This document shows positions 23,797 through 32,190 of a stretch of DNA of 64,000 nucleotides, one piece after another (position 1 is the first letter of the stretch; every line of letters begins with the position of its first letter). The stretch lies in the NCBI GenBank assembly GCA_038252255.1, contig JBBSAM010000002.1, positions 217,669-281,668 of the forward strand. The letters run 5' to 3'. The translations under genes were made by a program, and so were the position numbers. The notes under the pieces are model-generated. The model made no database searches. It worked only from the letters and a program-made list of their open reading frames with translations, and was not told where the DNA came from. The stretch comes from Chersky-806 sp038252255. Its GTDB lineage: Bacteria > Actinomycetota > Acidimicrobiia > IMCC26256 > JAENVU01.

Positions 23797-24078
23797 TCAG
23801 TTGCGGCGGTCGTCCACCGCCGAGTGGGTGGCCTGCTCGTAGACGTCGATCAGCTCGTGCCAGTTGTCCACCGCGCGCCAGAGATCCTTCACGCGCCGTT
23901 CCGCCCGCCGAGCCCGACGTTGCTCGAGGCGTAGTTGCGCCTCGGCGCTCTCGAGGTTGGCTCGAAGCACATCGCCGACCGGCCAGCTCTCGACGATCTC
24001 GTCGAATTCGGATACTCGAAATACCTCGTGCGCGACCGAACGCCGGGGCTTCGACTCAGCTTCAGGGATTGTCTCCAC
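23797..24078 (-). CDS. small hypothetical coiled-coil protein
   Basis: A 93-residue acidic/basic helical protein of unknown function: VFRVSEFDEIVESWPVGDVL, then a long amphipathic helix (LESAEAQLRLEQRRARRAERRVKDL) and a C-terminal WHELIDVYEQATHSAV. The GTG start at 24078 is preceded by GGAAGG, a little close. Its end converges on carbamate kinase with a 16-bp gap. The C-terminal WxxL(I/V)..YE pattern recalls the protein at 12472-12858. An inverted repeat GGGAATGTTCCC (24104-24115) lies 26 bp upstream. Confidence 0.55.
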   Translation of the reverse strand: METIPEAESKPRRSVAHEVFRVSEFDEIVESWPVGDVLRANLESAEAQLRLEQRRARRAERRVKDLWRAVDNWHELIDVYEQATHSAVDDRRN

Positions 24079-24162
24079 CAGCCTTCCAACGCCGCGACGG
24101 CCGGGGAATGTTCCCGATGCCGCGGAAAGACACTGGCCGCGCCGCGCCGTTCCGCCCGGCGG

Positions 24163-26460
24163 TCAGCTCCGGGTCGATCGGGCCGCCTCGAGCAGGAGGC
24201 GCCGCTCGGCTCCGGCGATCACTGTGCGCGCGGAGTCGACCGTGTCCGGGCTCACCGAGACGGACGTGATGCCGAATCGCACCAGATGCTCGGCGAAGCT
24301 CGGATTCGTCGAGGGAGCCTGGCCACACAGGGACGACGTGATGCCGGCGTCCCGCGCGGCGGTGATGATGGCGCCGATCGCGGCGAGCACCGCGGCGTCG
24401 GACTCGTCGAACAGCTCGGCGCAGATCTCCGAATCCCGGTCAACTCCCAGCATCAGCTGCGTGAGGTCGTTGCTGCCGATGGAGACACCATCGATGCCGA
24501 GCGCGGCGTACTCCGCGATCCGGTAGATGACCGACGGGACCTCTGCCATCACCCAGCGGTGCAGGCCGCGCTGGTGGCCGAGTGGGCTCCGGTCCATCAG
24601 CTCGAGGCACGCCTCGAGCTCCCAGCGGGTGCGCACGAACGGGATCATCACGTGCAGGTTCGGCGTCTCGTCACGGACTCTGGCCAGCAGCTCGCACTCG
24701 AGCTCGAAGAGCTCGGGGTCGCGCACGTACCGGTAGCAGCCCCGGTATCCGATCATCGGGTTCGCCTCTTCCGGCTCGTACTCTGCGCCCCCGGCGAGCC
24801 GGCGGAACTCGTTCGTCCGGAAGTCGATGGTCCGGTACACGACGGGCCGCGGCGCGAACGCCCGGGTGACGAGACGCAACGAGGCCGCCATGCGATCCAC
24901 GAACTCCGACCCCCGGCCCTCCGCGAGCAGCTTCTTCGGGTGCTCACCACCGAGTGCGTCCGTGACCATGAACTCGGCCCGCAGCAGCCCGACTCCGTCG
25001 ACGGCCATCGCCGCGGCCGCGTCGGCATGCGCGGCGAGCGCGAGGTTCACGTAGAGGCGGGTGGCGAGCGGCTCCGTCGCGGTGGCTGTCGGGGGCGGCG
25101 CCGCGGCCGGGACTGCCGGCATCCCCTGATCCGGATGGGCCAGCTCGGCGGCGCAGTCGCCCTCGTACACGACACCTGCGGCGCCGTCGACGGTCACGAG
25201 CTCTCCGTCACGCAGCATCTCGGTGGCATCGCGCGCGCCGACGATGCACGGCAGACCGAGCTCCCGGCTCACGATCGCGGCATGACAGGTGACACCACCG
25301 CTGTTCGTGATGAGTGCCGCGGCACGGCGCATGGCCGGCACCCAATCGGGACTCGTCATCGGCGCGACGAGGATCTCGCCGGCCTCCAACGCGGCCGCCT
25401 CGTCGATGGTGTGCACGACCCGGACGCGCCCGGCCACGATGCCGGGAGCAGCCGAGTGGCCGCGCAGCAGAGGCTCGTGCGCGGTGGCCGGGCTCAGGGT
25501 CGTGATCGGCCGCGACTGGACGAGGAAGGCTTGGTCTCCGCTGATCGCCCACTCCATGTCCTGCGGTTCGCCGTAGTGCTCTTCGGCCCGCGTCGCGAGC
25601 TGCACGAGCTCGAGCACGTCGGCATCGGTCAGCACCCGGCGGTCTGCCTCGTCGTCGGAGAGCAGCTCACGCCGTTGTACCCCGCCCGCGTCCCGTCGGA
25701 TCGCGGACGACTTGTGCCCGACGCGAAACGACATGACCCTCGGCGGTTCCTTGGCCGCGACGTAATAGTCCGGCTCTACCTGCCCCCCGACCACCACCTC
25801 GCCGAGCCCGAACGCCGCTTCGACGACCACGAGGTCGCGGTTGCCGGTCGCCGGATCAACTCCGAACATGACTCCCGAGCGGTCCGCGTCGACCATTGCC
25901 TGGATCACCACCGCGATGGCCGGTTCGGACGTGATGCCCTGCGACGCGCGGTACGACACGACCCGATCGCCGAACAGCGAGGTCCAACAGGAGACGATCG
26001 CGGCAAGGAGAGCGTCGTCTCCTTCCACATTGGTGAAGCTCTCGTGCATGCCCGCGAAGGAAGTCCCTGCGGTGTCCTCCACGGTGGCCGACGAGCGCAC
26101 CGCCACGCGGGTCCCGGCACCCAGGCGGTGATACGCCTCGAGGATCTTCTCGCGCAGGGGGTCCGGGATGGCGGCGTGGCGCACCAGCTCACGGCCATGG
26201 GCGGCACGCTCGCGAAGCCCGTCCCGGTCGTCGGGATCGCGACCGTCGCACACCTCCGCCAGGTCGCCGCGCACTCCGGCCTGATCCATCGCGTCGAGGT
26301 ACGCGTCGGCGAGCAGGACGAACCCGGGGGGAACCGGCAACCCGGCGGTCGCCAGCTCGCCGAGATTCGCACCCTTGCCCCCGGCCCGCGCGACATCTTG
26401 GACGGAGAGCTCGTCGAACCAGGCGACGAACCGATCGGTCGTCTCGCGGTCCGCGCTCAT
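24163..26460 (-). CDS. ppsA: phosphoenolpyruvate synthase (pyruvate, water dikinase)
   Basis: A 765-residue enzyme: pyruvate + ATP + H2O to PEP + AMP + Pi. The N-terminal ATP-grasp domain has GGKGANLGEL and the AVRSSATVEDTAGTSFAG loop (~120-137). The swivelling domain has phospho-His H393 in TNSGGVTCHAAIVSREL. The C-terminal TIM barrel has ANPMIGYRGCYRY, SIGSNDLTQLMLGVDRD and the catalytic-type Cys in SSLCGQAPS. The ATG at 26460 overlaps the stop of the M50 protease gene (ATGA). Being under a DosR-like box suggests gluconeogenic or redox rerouting of pyruvate during dormancy. Slightly shorter than E. coli PpsA (~790). Confidence 0.9.
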   Translation of the reverse strand: MSADRETTDRFVAWFDELSVQDVARAGGKGANLGELATAGLPVPPGFVLLADAYLDAMDQAGVRGDLAEVCDGRDPDDRDGLRERAAHGRELVRHAAIPDPLREKILEAYHRLGAGTRVAVRSSATVEDTAGTSFAGMHESFTNVEGDDALLAAIVSCWTSLFGDRVVSYRASQGITSEPAIAVVIQAMVDADRSGVMFGVDPATGNRDLVVVEAAFGLGEVVVGGQVEPDYYVAAKEPPRVMSFRVGHKSSAIRRDAGGVQRRELLSDDEADRRVLTDADVLELVQLATRAEEHYGEPQDMEWAISGDQAFLVQSRPITTLSPATAHEPLLRGHSAAPGIVAGRVRVVHTIDEAAALEAGEILVAPMTSPDWVPAMRRAAALITNSGGVTCHAAIVSRELGLPCIVGARDATEMLRDGELVTVDGAAGVVYEGDCAAELAHPDQGMPAVPAAAPPPTATATEPLATRLYVNLALAAHADAAAAMAVDGVGLLRAEFMVTDALGGEHPKKLLAEGRGSEFVDRMAASLRLVTRAFAPRPVVYRTIDFRTNEFRRLAGGAEYEPEEANPMIGYRGCYRYVRDPELFELECELLARVRDETPNLHVMIPFVRTRWELEACLELMDRSPLGHQRGLHRWVMAEVPSVIYRIAEYAALGIDGVSIGSNDLTQLMLGVDRDSEICAELFDESDAAVLAAIGAIITAARDAGITSSLCGQAPSTNPSFAEHLVRFGITSVSVSPDTVDSARTVIAGAERRLLLEAARSTRS

Positions 26461-27401
26461 GCCGGTTCGACCGGACCCTGCCGGGCCACGAGCCGCCCGA
26501 CATCTTCGAGGCGAAGGATGCCGACGACGTGACCATCCGCCTGCACGGCGACGCGGTGGTCCGGTGCGGCTTCCACCAACGCCAGCAGGTCGTCGTCGAG
26601 CAGGGCGTCGGCATCGACGAGCGCTTCCGGCGATGCCGGGGTGTCGGCCGCGGCCCTCATCACCTCCCGAACGCGATGGCCGCGGAGCCTCGCGTGCACG
26701 ATCGTCCCGGCTTCCTCGGCCGAGGCACCGAAGTAGACGAAGAACCCGATCAGCGTGAGCCACACGTCGAAGAGCAGACCCGTGACGATGAGGATTCCGG
26801 CGAACACGTGGCCGACCCGGGTCGCCAGACGGGTCGCGGTCTCGAGGTCACGGGTTCGCTCGAGAAGGGAACGGAGGACCCGTCCACCGTCGAGCGGGAA
26901 GGCCGGGAGGAGGTTGAACGCTCCGAGGATCACGTTCAACCAGGCCAGGCGGACGAGCCATTCGCCCGAGGCGAAGTTGAGCGGCCACAGCGCCTGGCCG
27001 GTCGCCCAGCACAAGACCGCGGCACCGACGCCGAGCCCGAGGCTCGTGAGCGGACCGACGATCGCGATGGCGAACTCGTCGCGAGGAGACTCCGGGAGGT
27101 TCCGCAGCTTCGAGACGCCGCCGAGCGGGAACAGCAGGATCTCGTCGACCTGGGCACCTCGGGACCGGGCCATGAAGCAGTGCGACAGCTCGTGAACGAC
27201 GACGCAGGCGAAGATGGTGAGCAGCCAGGCAACGCTCACCACGGCGCTCGCGACACCAGGTTCCGGCGCCGCGATCACGAACAGCACGACCAGGATCAAG
27301 AAGGACGCGTGCACTCGGAGGCTGATTCCCGCGATCTGCCCGACCGCTACCGACCAGTGATGGGGCCGCCTGAGGATGTGCCGCTCCGAGTCGTCGCTCA
27401 C
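26457..27401 (-). CDS. M50 site-2-type metalloprotease with C-terminal CBS-like segment (Rv2625c-like)
   Basis: A 314-residue membrane protein with about six hydrophobic segments. The zinc site is H70-E-L-S-H74 in a membrane helix, and the third ligand D171 lies in NLLPAFPLDGGR. Residues ~240-305 form a single CBS-type segment (VREVMRAAADTPASPEALVDAD..., then RVAVQADGHVVGILRLED). The SpoIVFB-like class cleaves membrane-embedded substrates and CBS domains bind adenosine ligands. M. tuberculosis Rv2625c, a DosR-regulon member, has this type of architecture. GTG start at 27401; a DosR-like box is 36 bp upstream. Translationally coupled to PEP synthase. Confidence 0.9.
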   Translation of the reverse strand: MSDDSERHILRRPHHWSVAVGQIAGISLRVHASFLILVVLFVIAAPEPGVASAVVSVAWLLTIFACVVVHELSHCFMARSRGAQVDEILLFPLGGVSKLRNLPESPRDEFAIAIVGPLTSLGLGVGAAVLCWATGQALWPLNFASGEWLVRLAWLNVILGAFNLLPAFPLDGGRVLRSLLERTRDLETATRLATRVGHVFAGILIVTGLLFDVWLTLIGFFVYFGASAEEAGTIVHARLRGHRVREVMRAAADTPASPEALVDADALLDDDLLALVEAAPDHRVAVQADGHVVGILRLEDVGRLVARQGPVEPA

Positions 27402-27437
27402 GTCCCTGACCGTAGGGAGAACGGCGAACGGCCCACA

Positions 27438-27451
27438 GGGGCGAAGGTCCC
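27438..27451. promoter_or_regulatory. DosR-like box 10 (GGGGCGAAGGTCCC)
   Basis: A 14-bp site 36 bp upstream of the M50 protease start (27401). It probably drives the protease-PEP synthase operon. Confidence 0.65.
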
Positions 27452-27476
27452 GATCATGACGGCCCTCCCCCGGCTC

Positions 27477-27490
27477 GGGACTTCCGGCCC
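27477..27490. promoter_or_regulatory. DosR-like box 11 (GGGACTTCCGGCCC)
   Basis: A 14-bp site 50 bp upstream of the universal stress protein ATG at 27541, in the same divergent region as box 10. Confidence 0.65.
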
Positions 27491-27540
27491 TGGGAGCGGG
27501 CGCCCACCCCGGGCATCCTGGTCATACGAGAGGGGAAGAC

Positions 27541-27972
27541 ATGGGTCAGATCGTCGTAGGCGTGGATGGTTCCGACCACGCGATCGCCGCGCTCCGGTGG
27601 GCCGTTGCCGAAGCGGAGCTTCGTGACGCCGAGGTGATTGCGCTCTGCGCCTGGGAGTTCCCTCACGCGCTGAACCCGGTGACGATGCTGACGGTCGACG
27701 CCGACCCCTTCCGCGCCGATGCGGAGGCGAGCCTCCATCGCTCGATCTCGGCCGTTGACACGGGATCCGTTGTCGTCACCCGCCGGATCGTCGAAGGCTC
27801 CGCGGCCCAGCGCCTCGTCGAGGCGAGCGACGAAGCCGACCTCGTCGTGGTCGGCTCGCGGGGGCGGGGCGGCTTCTCCGGCCTGCTCCTGGGATCCGTC
27901 AGCCAGCACCTGTGCTCCTACGCCCGGGGTCCAGTGCTCGTACACCATGAGCATCAGCGCGACGCGGGCTGA
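27541..27972 (+). CDS. universal stress protein, single domain
   Basis: A 143-residue UspA-fold protein: QIVVGVDGSDHAIAALRWAV at the start and the nucleotide loop VVGSRGRGGFSGLLLGSVSQ, then GPVLVHH. The ATG at 27541 follows AGGGGAAG. It overlaps the P-type ATPase gene by 26 bp, so the two are co-expressed; in M. tuberculosis a USP gene (Rv1996) likewise precedes a DosR-regulon P-type ATPase (Rv1997). Very similar to the USP at 11200-11628. Confidence 0.92.
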   Translation: MGQIVVGVDGSDHAIAALRWAVAEAELRDAEVIALCAWEFPHALNPVTMLTVDADPFRADAEASLHRSISAVDTGSVVVTRRIVEGSAAQRLVEASDEADLVVVGSRGRGGFSGLLLGSVSQHLCSYARGPVLVHHEHQRDAG

Positions 27973-30313
27973 TCCGATCAGCTCACCGCCCGGAGTAGAG
28001 CGGACCCGGGCTCATCAGGCCGTCACCGCCCTTCTGGTGGCGTGCCTCGTCGGGGTGGGTCTCGGCGGTGTGCTGTGGTCGACCGGTTCGCGATCCGGGG
28101 CGGACGTCGTCTGGCAGGCGACGACACTGCTCGGACTGATCGCGTCGGCGACGTGGATCATCGGTGGTCTGCGCAGGCACCGGCTCGGCGTCGATGTCAT
28201 CGCGTTGCTCGCTCTCGTCGGAACGCTGGCGGTCGGGGAGCTCTTCGCGGGCGCGGTCGTGGCACTCATGCTGGCGACGGGACGGGTGCTCGAGGACCGC
28301 GCCAGCCGACGCGCCCGGCACGAGCTCGAGGCGCTGCTGGCCCGAGTGCCCCGGCAGGCGCATGTGCAGAGAGACGGGGCACTGGTGGACTGCCCGATCG
28401 ATGCCGTCCGTCCGGGCGACCTCTTGCTCATCGAGCCGGGTGAGGTCGTTCCGGTGGACGGCCGGGTCGATCTTCACGCGGCGGTGCTCGACGAGTCCGC
28501 GCTGACAGGCGAGGCGCTACCGGTCACCCGCCCGCCGGGCGACGAGGTCCGCAGCGGCGTCGTGAACGCCGGCTCGATGTTCGAGCTGCGGGCTACGACC
28601 ACCGCGGCCGAGAGCACCTATGCCGGCGTCGTTCGGCTCGTCGAGTCCGCCCGTGCCGATCAGGCGCCGTTCGTGCGGCTCGCGGACCGCTACGCCCTCG
28701 GGTTCGTCGCCGGCGCGCTCGGCGTCGCCGGCCTCGCGTGGTTGGTTTCGGGTGATGCCACTCGTGCGGTCGCGACGCTCGTCGTGGCGACACCGTGCCC
28801 ACTCCTGCTGGCCGCGCCGGTCGCAATCGTCTCGGGGATGTCCCGCTGCGCGCGTCGCAACGTGATCGTGAAGGACGGTGCCGTGCTCGAGCGGTTGGGC
28901 GGGGCGAGGGTGCTGCTGTTCGACAAGACCGGGACGATCACGACCGGGCATCCGGCGATCGCGGCGATCGTCACGCCGCCGGGTGGTCGCTTCACCGGGG
29001 ACGAGGTCCTGCGGATGGCGGCGTCGCTCGACCAGGTGTCGCCCCACGTGCTCGCGTCGGCGATCGTCGCGGCGGCCCGGCAACGCGCGCTCGAGCTCGA
29101 GCTGCCGACCTCGGTCGAGGAGGCGACCGGCCACGGCGTGCGGGGTCAGGTCGGCGGCCGGGACGTGGCGGTCGGGAGCTCCGCATGGGTCGCGGGCGAC
29201 GAGAGGGCTCCGTGGGTGCGGGCCGTGCGCCATCGGGCAGAAGCGGAGAGCGCCACCCTCGTGTTGGTGGGCATCGACGGCGTCCCGGCCGGAGCGGTCC
29301 TCCTCGATGATCCGATCCGTCCCGATGCGGCACGGACGATCCGGGGGCTCCGGCGGTCCGGCATCCGGCGCATGGTCATGGTGACGGGCGATCGTTCCGC
29401 CGCCGCGGAGCCGATCGGGTACGTGGTCGGCGCCGATGAGGTGCTCGCCGAGCGGACGCCGGCGGACAAGGTCGAGGCCGTGCGCATCGAGCGCTCGCGT
29501 GGAACCACGGTCATGGTCGGCGACGGCATCAATGACGCGCCGGCGCTCGCGGCGGCCGACGTCGGGGTGGCGATCGGCGCTCGCGGATCCACCGCGTCGT
29601 CGGAAGCCGCGGACGTCGTGCTCACCGTCGATCACCTCGAACGCCTCGGTGAGGCGATCCACATCAGCCGCCGCTCACTCCGGATCGCTCGCGAGAGCGC
29701 GGTGGCGGGGATCTCGCTCTCGTTGATCGCCATGGGGTTCGCGGCCGTGGGGATGTTGCCGGCGGCACTGGGCGCGCTGTTGCAGGAGGCCATCGACGTC
29801 GCGGTCATCCTGAACGCGTTGCGAGTCGCGACCGGTGGTCCGGACTCACTCCAGCTCGGCGAGGAGGGCGAGGAGCTGAGCCGGCGCTTCAGCTACGAGC
29901 ACGAGCAGCTGCGCAGCGGGCTCGAACGCCTGCGCGAAGCGGCGGACGCGCTCGACGAATCACCATCCGAAGCCGCTCTCCAGGCCGTACGCGACGTTCA
30001 TCGCTTCCTCGTCGAGCAGATCCTCCCGCACGAGGCCGCGGAGGACCGCGAGCTGTATCCCGTGCTCGACCACGCACTCGGTGGCGAGGACCCGACGGGC
30101 ACCATGAGCCGGACGCACGCGGAGATCTCGCACCTCGCGCGCCGGCTCGGGGTGCTGCTGCTCGAGCTCACCCCCGACGGTGCCGATCGAACCGATGCCC
30201 AGGAGCTGCGACGCGTCCTGTACGGCCTCTACGCGATTCTCCGGCTGCACTTCGTCCAAGAAGAAGAGGCGTACTTCTCGCGCGTCGAGGAGGACGCAAC
30301 AAGGGACCTCTGA
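27947..30313 (+). CDS. P1B-5-type metal ATPase with C-terminal hemerythrin-like domain
   Basis: A 788-residue membrane transporter without N-terminal metal-binding domains. P-type landmarks: TGEA (187-190), the intramembrane metal motif TPCP (282-285), phospho-Asp D326 in DKTGT, and GDGINDAPAL. The TPCP motif is that of P1B-5 ATPases (Nia type, Ni/Fe-linked). The last ~145 residues form a hemerythrin-like helical bundle with ligand-type His/Glu in SYEHEQL, VHRFL, LPHEAAEDRELYP, SRTHAEI and LHFVQEEEAYF, as known for P1B-5 enzymes. The diiron domain may sense O2 or metal to gate transport. The ATG at 27947 lies inside the USP gene. The stop codon falls inside DosR-like box 12. Confidence 0.88.
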   Translation: MSISATRADPISSPPGVERTRAHQAVTALLVACLVGVGLGGVLWSTGSRSGADVVWQATTLLGLIASATWIIGGLRRHRLGVDVIALLALVGTLAVGELFAGAVVALMLATGRVLEDRASRRARHELEALLARVPRQAHVQRDGALVDCPIDAVRPGDLLLIEPGEVVPVDGRVDLHAAVLDESALTGEALPVTRPPGDEVRSGVVNAGSMFELRATTTAAESTYAGVVRLVESARADQAPFVRLADRYALGFVAGALGVAGLAWLVSGDATRAVATLVVATPCPLLLAAPVAIVSGMSRCARRNVIVKDGAVLERLGGARVLLFDKTGTITTGHPAIAAIVTPPGGRFTGDEVLRMAASLDQVSPHVLASAIVAAARQRALELELPTSVEEATGHGVRGQVGGRDVAVGSSAWVAGDERAPWVRAVRHRAEAESATLVLVGIDGVPAGAVLLDDPIRPDAARTIRGLRRSGIRRMVMVTGDRSAAAEPIGYVVGADEVLAERTPADKVEAVRIERSRGTTVMVGDGINDAPALAAADVGVAIGARGSTASSEAADVVLTVDHLERLGEAIHISRRSLRIARESAVAGISLSLIAMGFAAVGMLPAALGALLQEAIDVAVILNALRVATGGPDSLQLGEEGEELSRRFSYEHEQLRSGLERLREAADALDESPSEAALQAVRDVHRFLVEQILPHEAAEDRELYPVLDHALGGEDPTGTMSRTHAEISHLARRLGVLLLELTPDGADRTDAQELRRVLYGLYAILRLHFVQEEEAYFSRVEEDATRDL

Positions 30314-30316
30314 CCC
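30303..30316. promoter_or_regulatory. DosR-like box 12 (GGGACCTCTGACCC), over a stop codon
   Basis: A 14-bp site that contains the TGA stop (30311-30313) of the P1B ATPase gene and lies 35 bp upstream of the alcohol dehydrogenase ATG at 30352. Confidence 0.6.
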
Positions 30317-30351
30317 TATGCGCCGTCGACCGGGCGCGGCAGAGTCGTCCG

Positions 30352-31398
30352 ATGATGCAGGCACTCGTCCTTCCCGGCTGGCAACAGCCGCCCGAGCTTC
30401 GCGAAGTGCCGGTGCCCGAGCCGGGGCCCGGCGAGGCGCTGATCAGGGTGGCCGGTGCCGGTGCCTGCCACAGCGACCTTCACCTCATGGACTTCCCGCC
30501 GGGTGCGCTCCCGTTCTCGCCGCCCTTCATCCTCGGCCACGAGAACACGGGATGGGTCGAAGCGCAGGGACCGGGTGAGTCCGTCTTCACCATCGGGCAA
30601 GCCGTCGCGGTCTACGGACCGTGGGGCTGTGGTCATTGCCGGAGCTGCCAGCTCAGCGCGGAGAACTACTGCGAACGGGCCGGAGAGCTCGCGAAGATGG
30701 CGGCCGGCATCGGCCACGACGGTGGGATGGCCAAGTTCGTATGCGTCCCCCAGCGGTTGCTGATACCGCTCGACGGTCTCGATCCGGTCGCGGCGGCGCC
30801 GTTGACCGACGCCGCGCTCACCCCGTACCACGCGATCAAGCGCTCGCTCTCCCTCTTGGTGCCGGGGTCGACCGCGGTGGTGATCGGCGCAGGCGGTCTC
30901 GGTCATCTCGCGATCCAGATCCTGCGGACCTTGACGTCGTCGCGGATCATCGTCATCGACACGTCGCCGACCAAGGTTCGTCAGGCAGTCGAGCTCGGAG
31001 CCGACGATGCCTTCGCTCCCGGTGACGACGCCGTTGAACGCGTCCGCTCGGCGACGGGAAAGCTCGGAGCCGAGCTCGTGCTCGACCTGGTCGGGTCAGA
31101 CGACACGTTGGCCTTGGCCGTGGGTTGCAGCCGCGTCGGCGGTCACCTCACCGTGGTGGGAATTGCCGGCGGAACCTTGCCGTTCAGCTTCTTCGGGATC
31201 CCCTACGAGTGCTCGGTCGCGTCGACCTACTGGGGTACGGCGGTCGAGCTGCGCGAGGTGCTCGCGCTCGCCCGTGCCGGACGGCTGCACGTCAACGTCG
31301 AACGGTTCCCGTTGGAGCGTGCCCTCGAGGCGTACGACAGGCTGCGGGCCGGCACCATCGCCGGACGCGCGGTGATCACACCGAACGAGAGCTCATGA
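30352..31398 (+). CDS. zinc-dependent NAD(P)-linked alcohol dehydrogenase
   Basis: A 348-residue medium-chain dehydrogenase. Catalytic zinc Cys is in GAGACHSDLHLM and His in LGHENTGWV. Structural zinc Cys are in GCGHCRSCQLSAENYC, and the dinucleotide loop is VVIGAGGLGHLAIQIL followed by an acidic strand end VIDTSP, favouring NAD over NADP. It resembles secondary alcohol dehydrogenases of the Rhodococcus ADH-A type. ATG codons at 30352 and 30355 are both possible; neither has a strong ribosome site. Controlled by box 12. Its stop overlaps the lipoprotein ATG (ATGA). It differs clearly from the ADH at 4009-5040. Confidence 0.9.
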   Translation: MMQALVLPGWQQPPELREVPVPEPGPGEALIRVAGAGACHSDLHLMDFPPGALPFSPPFILGHENTGWVEAQGPGESVFTIGQAVAVYGPWGCGHCRSCQLSAENYCERAGELAKMAAGIGHDGGMAKFVCVPQRLLIPLDGLDPVAAAPLTDAALTPYHAIKRSLSLLVPGSTAVVIGAGGLGHLAIQILRTLTSSRIIVIDTSPTKVRQAVELGADDAFAPGDDAVERVRSATGKLGAELVLDLVGSDDTLALAVGCSRVGGHLTVVGIAGGTLPFSFFGIPYECSVASTYWGTAVELREVLALARAGRLHVNVERFPLERALEAYDRLRAGTIAGRAVITPNESS

Positions 31399-32168
31399 CG
31401 CAACGGCGGTTCGCCCGGCTGACGCTGGCAGGCACGATCGCATCGATCGCCCTCCTGGTCGCCGGATGCAGCTCGGGATCGGACAAGGCGGCGTCGACCT
31501 CGACCACGAGGAGGACGTCGACGTCGTCGACGTCCTCGACGACGTCGCCTTCCAGCACCCGCGAGAACCTGCCCCTGTACCCGTTCGGGAACCTCCAGGA
31601 AGCCGCGTCGTGGCAGCGGGCGTACCGGGCCGGCGGGTCCCAGCCCGAGCGCCTCGACGCGGCGCAGACGGCGCTCGCGTTCGCCCACTTCCTCGGGTAC
31701 ACGGAAACCGACCAGGTCGTGACGAGCCGCGAGGACGGGCAGGGCGCGCACGTCTCCGTCGGGTTCCGGAACCCGGACAGCGGCAACCTCACGACCGCGG
31801 CGGTCGTCCACCTCATCCGGTACGGCAGTGGGTCCGACATCCCCTGGGAGGTCGTCGGCACCGACGACACGGACTTCAGCATCACGAACCCCGCCTATGG
31901 CGCAACGGTGACGTCACCCATGCCCGCCGGCGGTCGCATCTCCGGCGTCGACGAGAGCATCACCGTCCATGTCCAGCAGCTGCACGCGAACGGCCTGCTC
32001 GGCCAGGTGTGCTGCATCACCGCCGGGGGTACCGATTCCCCGTGGTCGGGCACGACCACGTTCGCGAACCCGACCGACCCTCTCCTCATCGTGAGTGCGT
32101 CGACCGGTGGCCACGTGCGCAACGTCGAGCGCTTCACGGTGACCGCCGCGAAGCCGAGCACGCGCTGA
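31395..32168 (+). CDS. putative lipoprotein with Ser/Thr-rich linker
   Basis: A 257-residue exported protein. The signal peptide has an n-region TQRRFAR, a hydrophobic core and lipobox LLVAGCSS, with lipidation on Cys ~25. A low-complexity Ser/Thr linker of ~25 residues follows. The mature part (NLPLYPFGNLQEAASWQRAY...) contains NPAYGATVTSPMPAGGRISG, typical of Gmad2-like immunoglobulin-like bacterial lipoproteins, and two adjacent Cys (QVCCIT). Likely anchored outside the cell membrane; function unknown. It is translationally coupled to the alcohol dehydrogenase gene, so it may be the last gene under box 12. Confidence 0.8.
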   Translation: MTQRRFARLTLAGTIASIALLVAGCSSGSDKAASTSTTRRTSTSSTSSTTSPSSTRENLPLYPFGNLQEAASWQRAYRAGGSQPERLDAAQTALAFAHFLGYTETDQVVTSREDGQGAHVSVGFRNPDSGNLTTAAVVHLIRYGSGSDIPWEVVGTDDTDFSITNPAYGATVTSPMPAGGRISGVDESITVHVQQLHANGLLGQVCCITAGGTDSPWSGTTTFANPTDPLLIVSASTGGHVRNVERFTVTAAKPSTR

Positions 32169-32190
32169 GCGGCACTCGACTGCCGGTACG

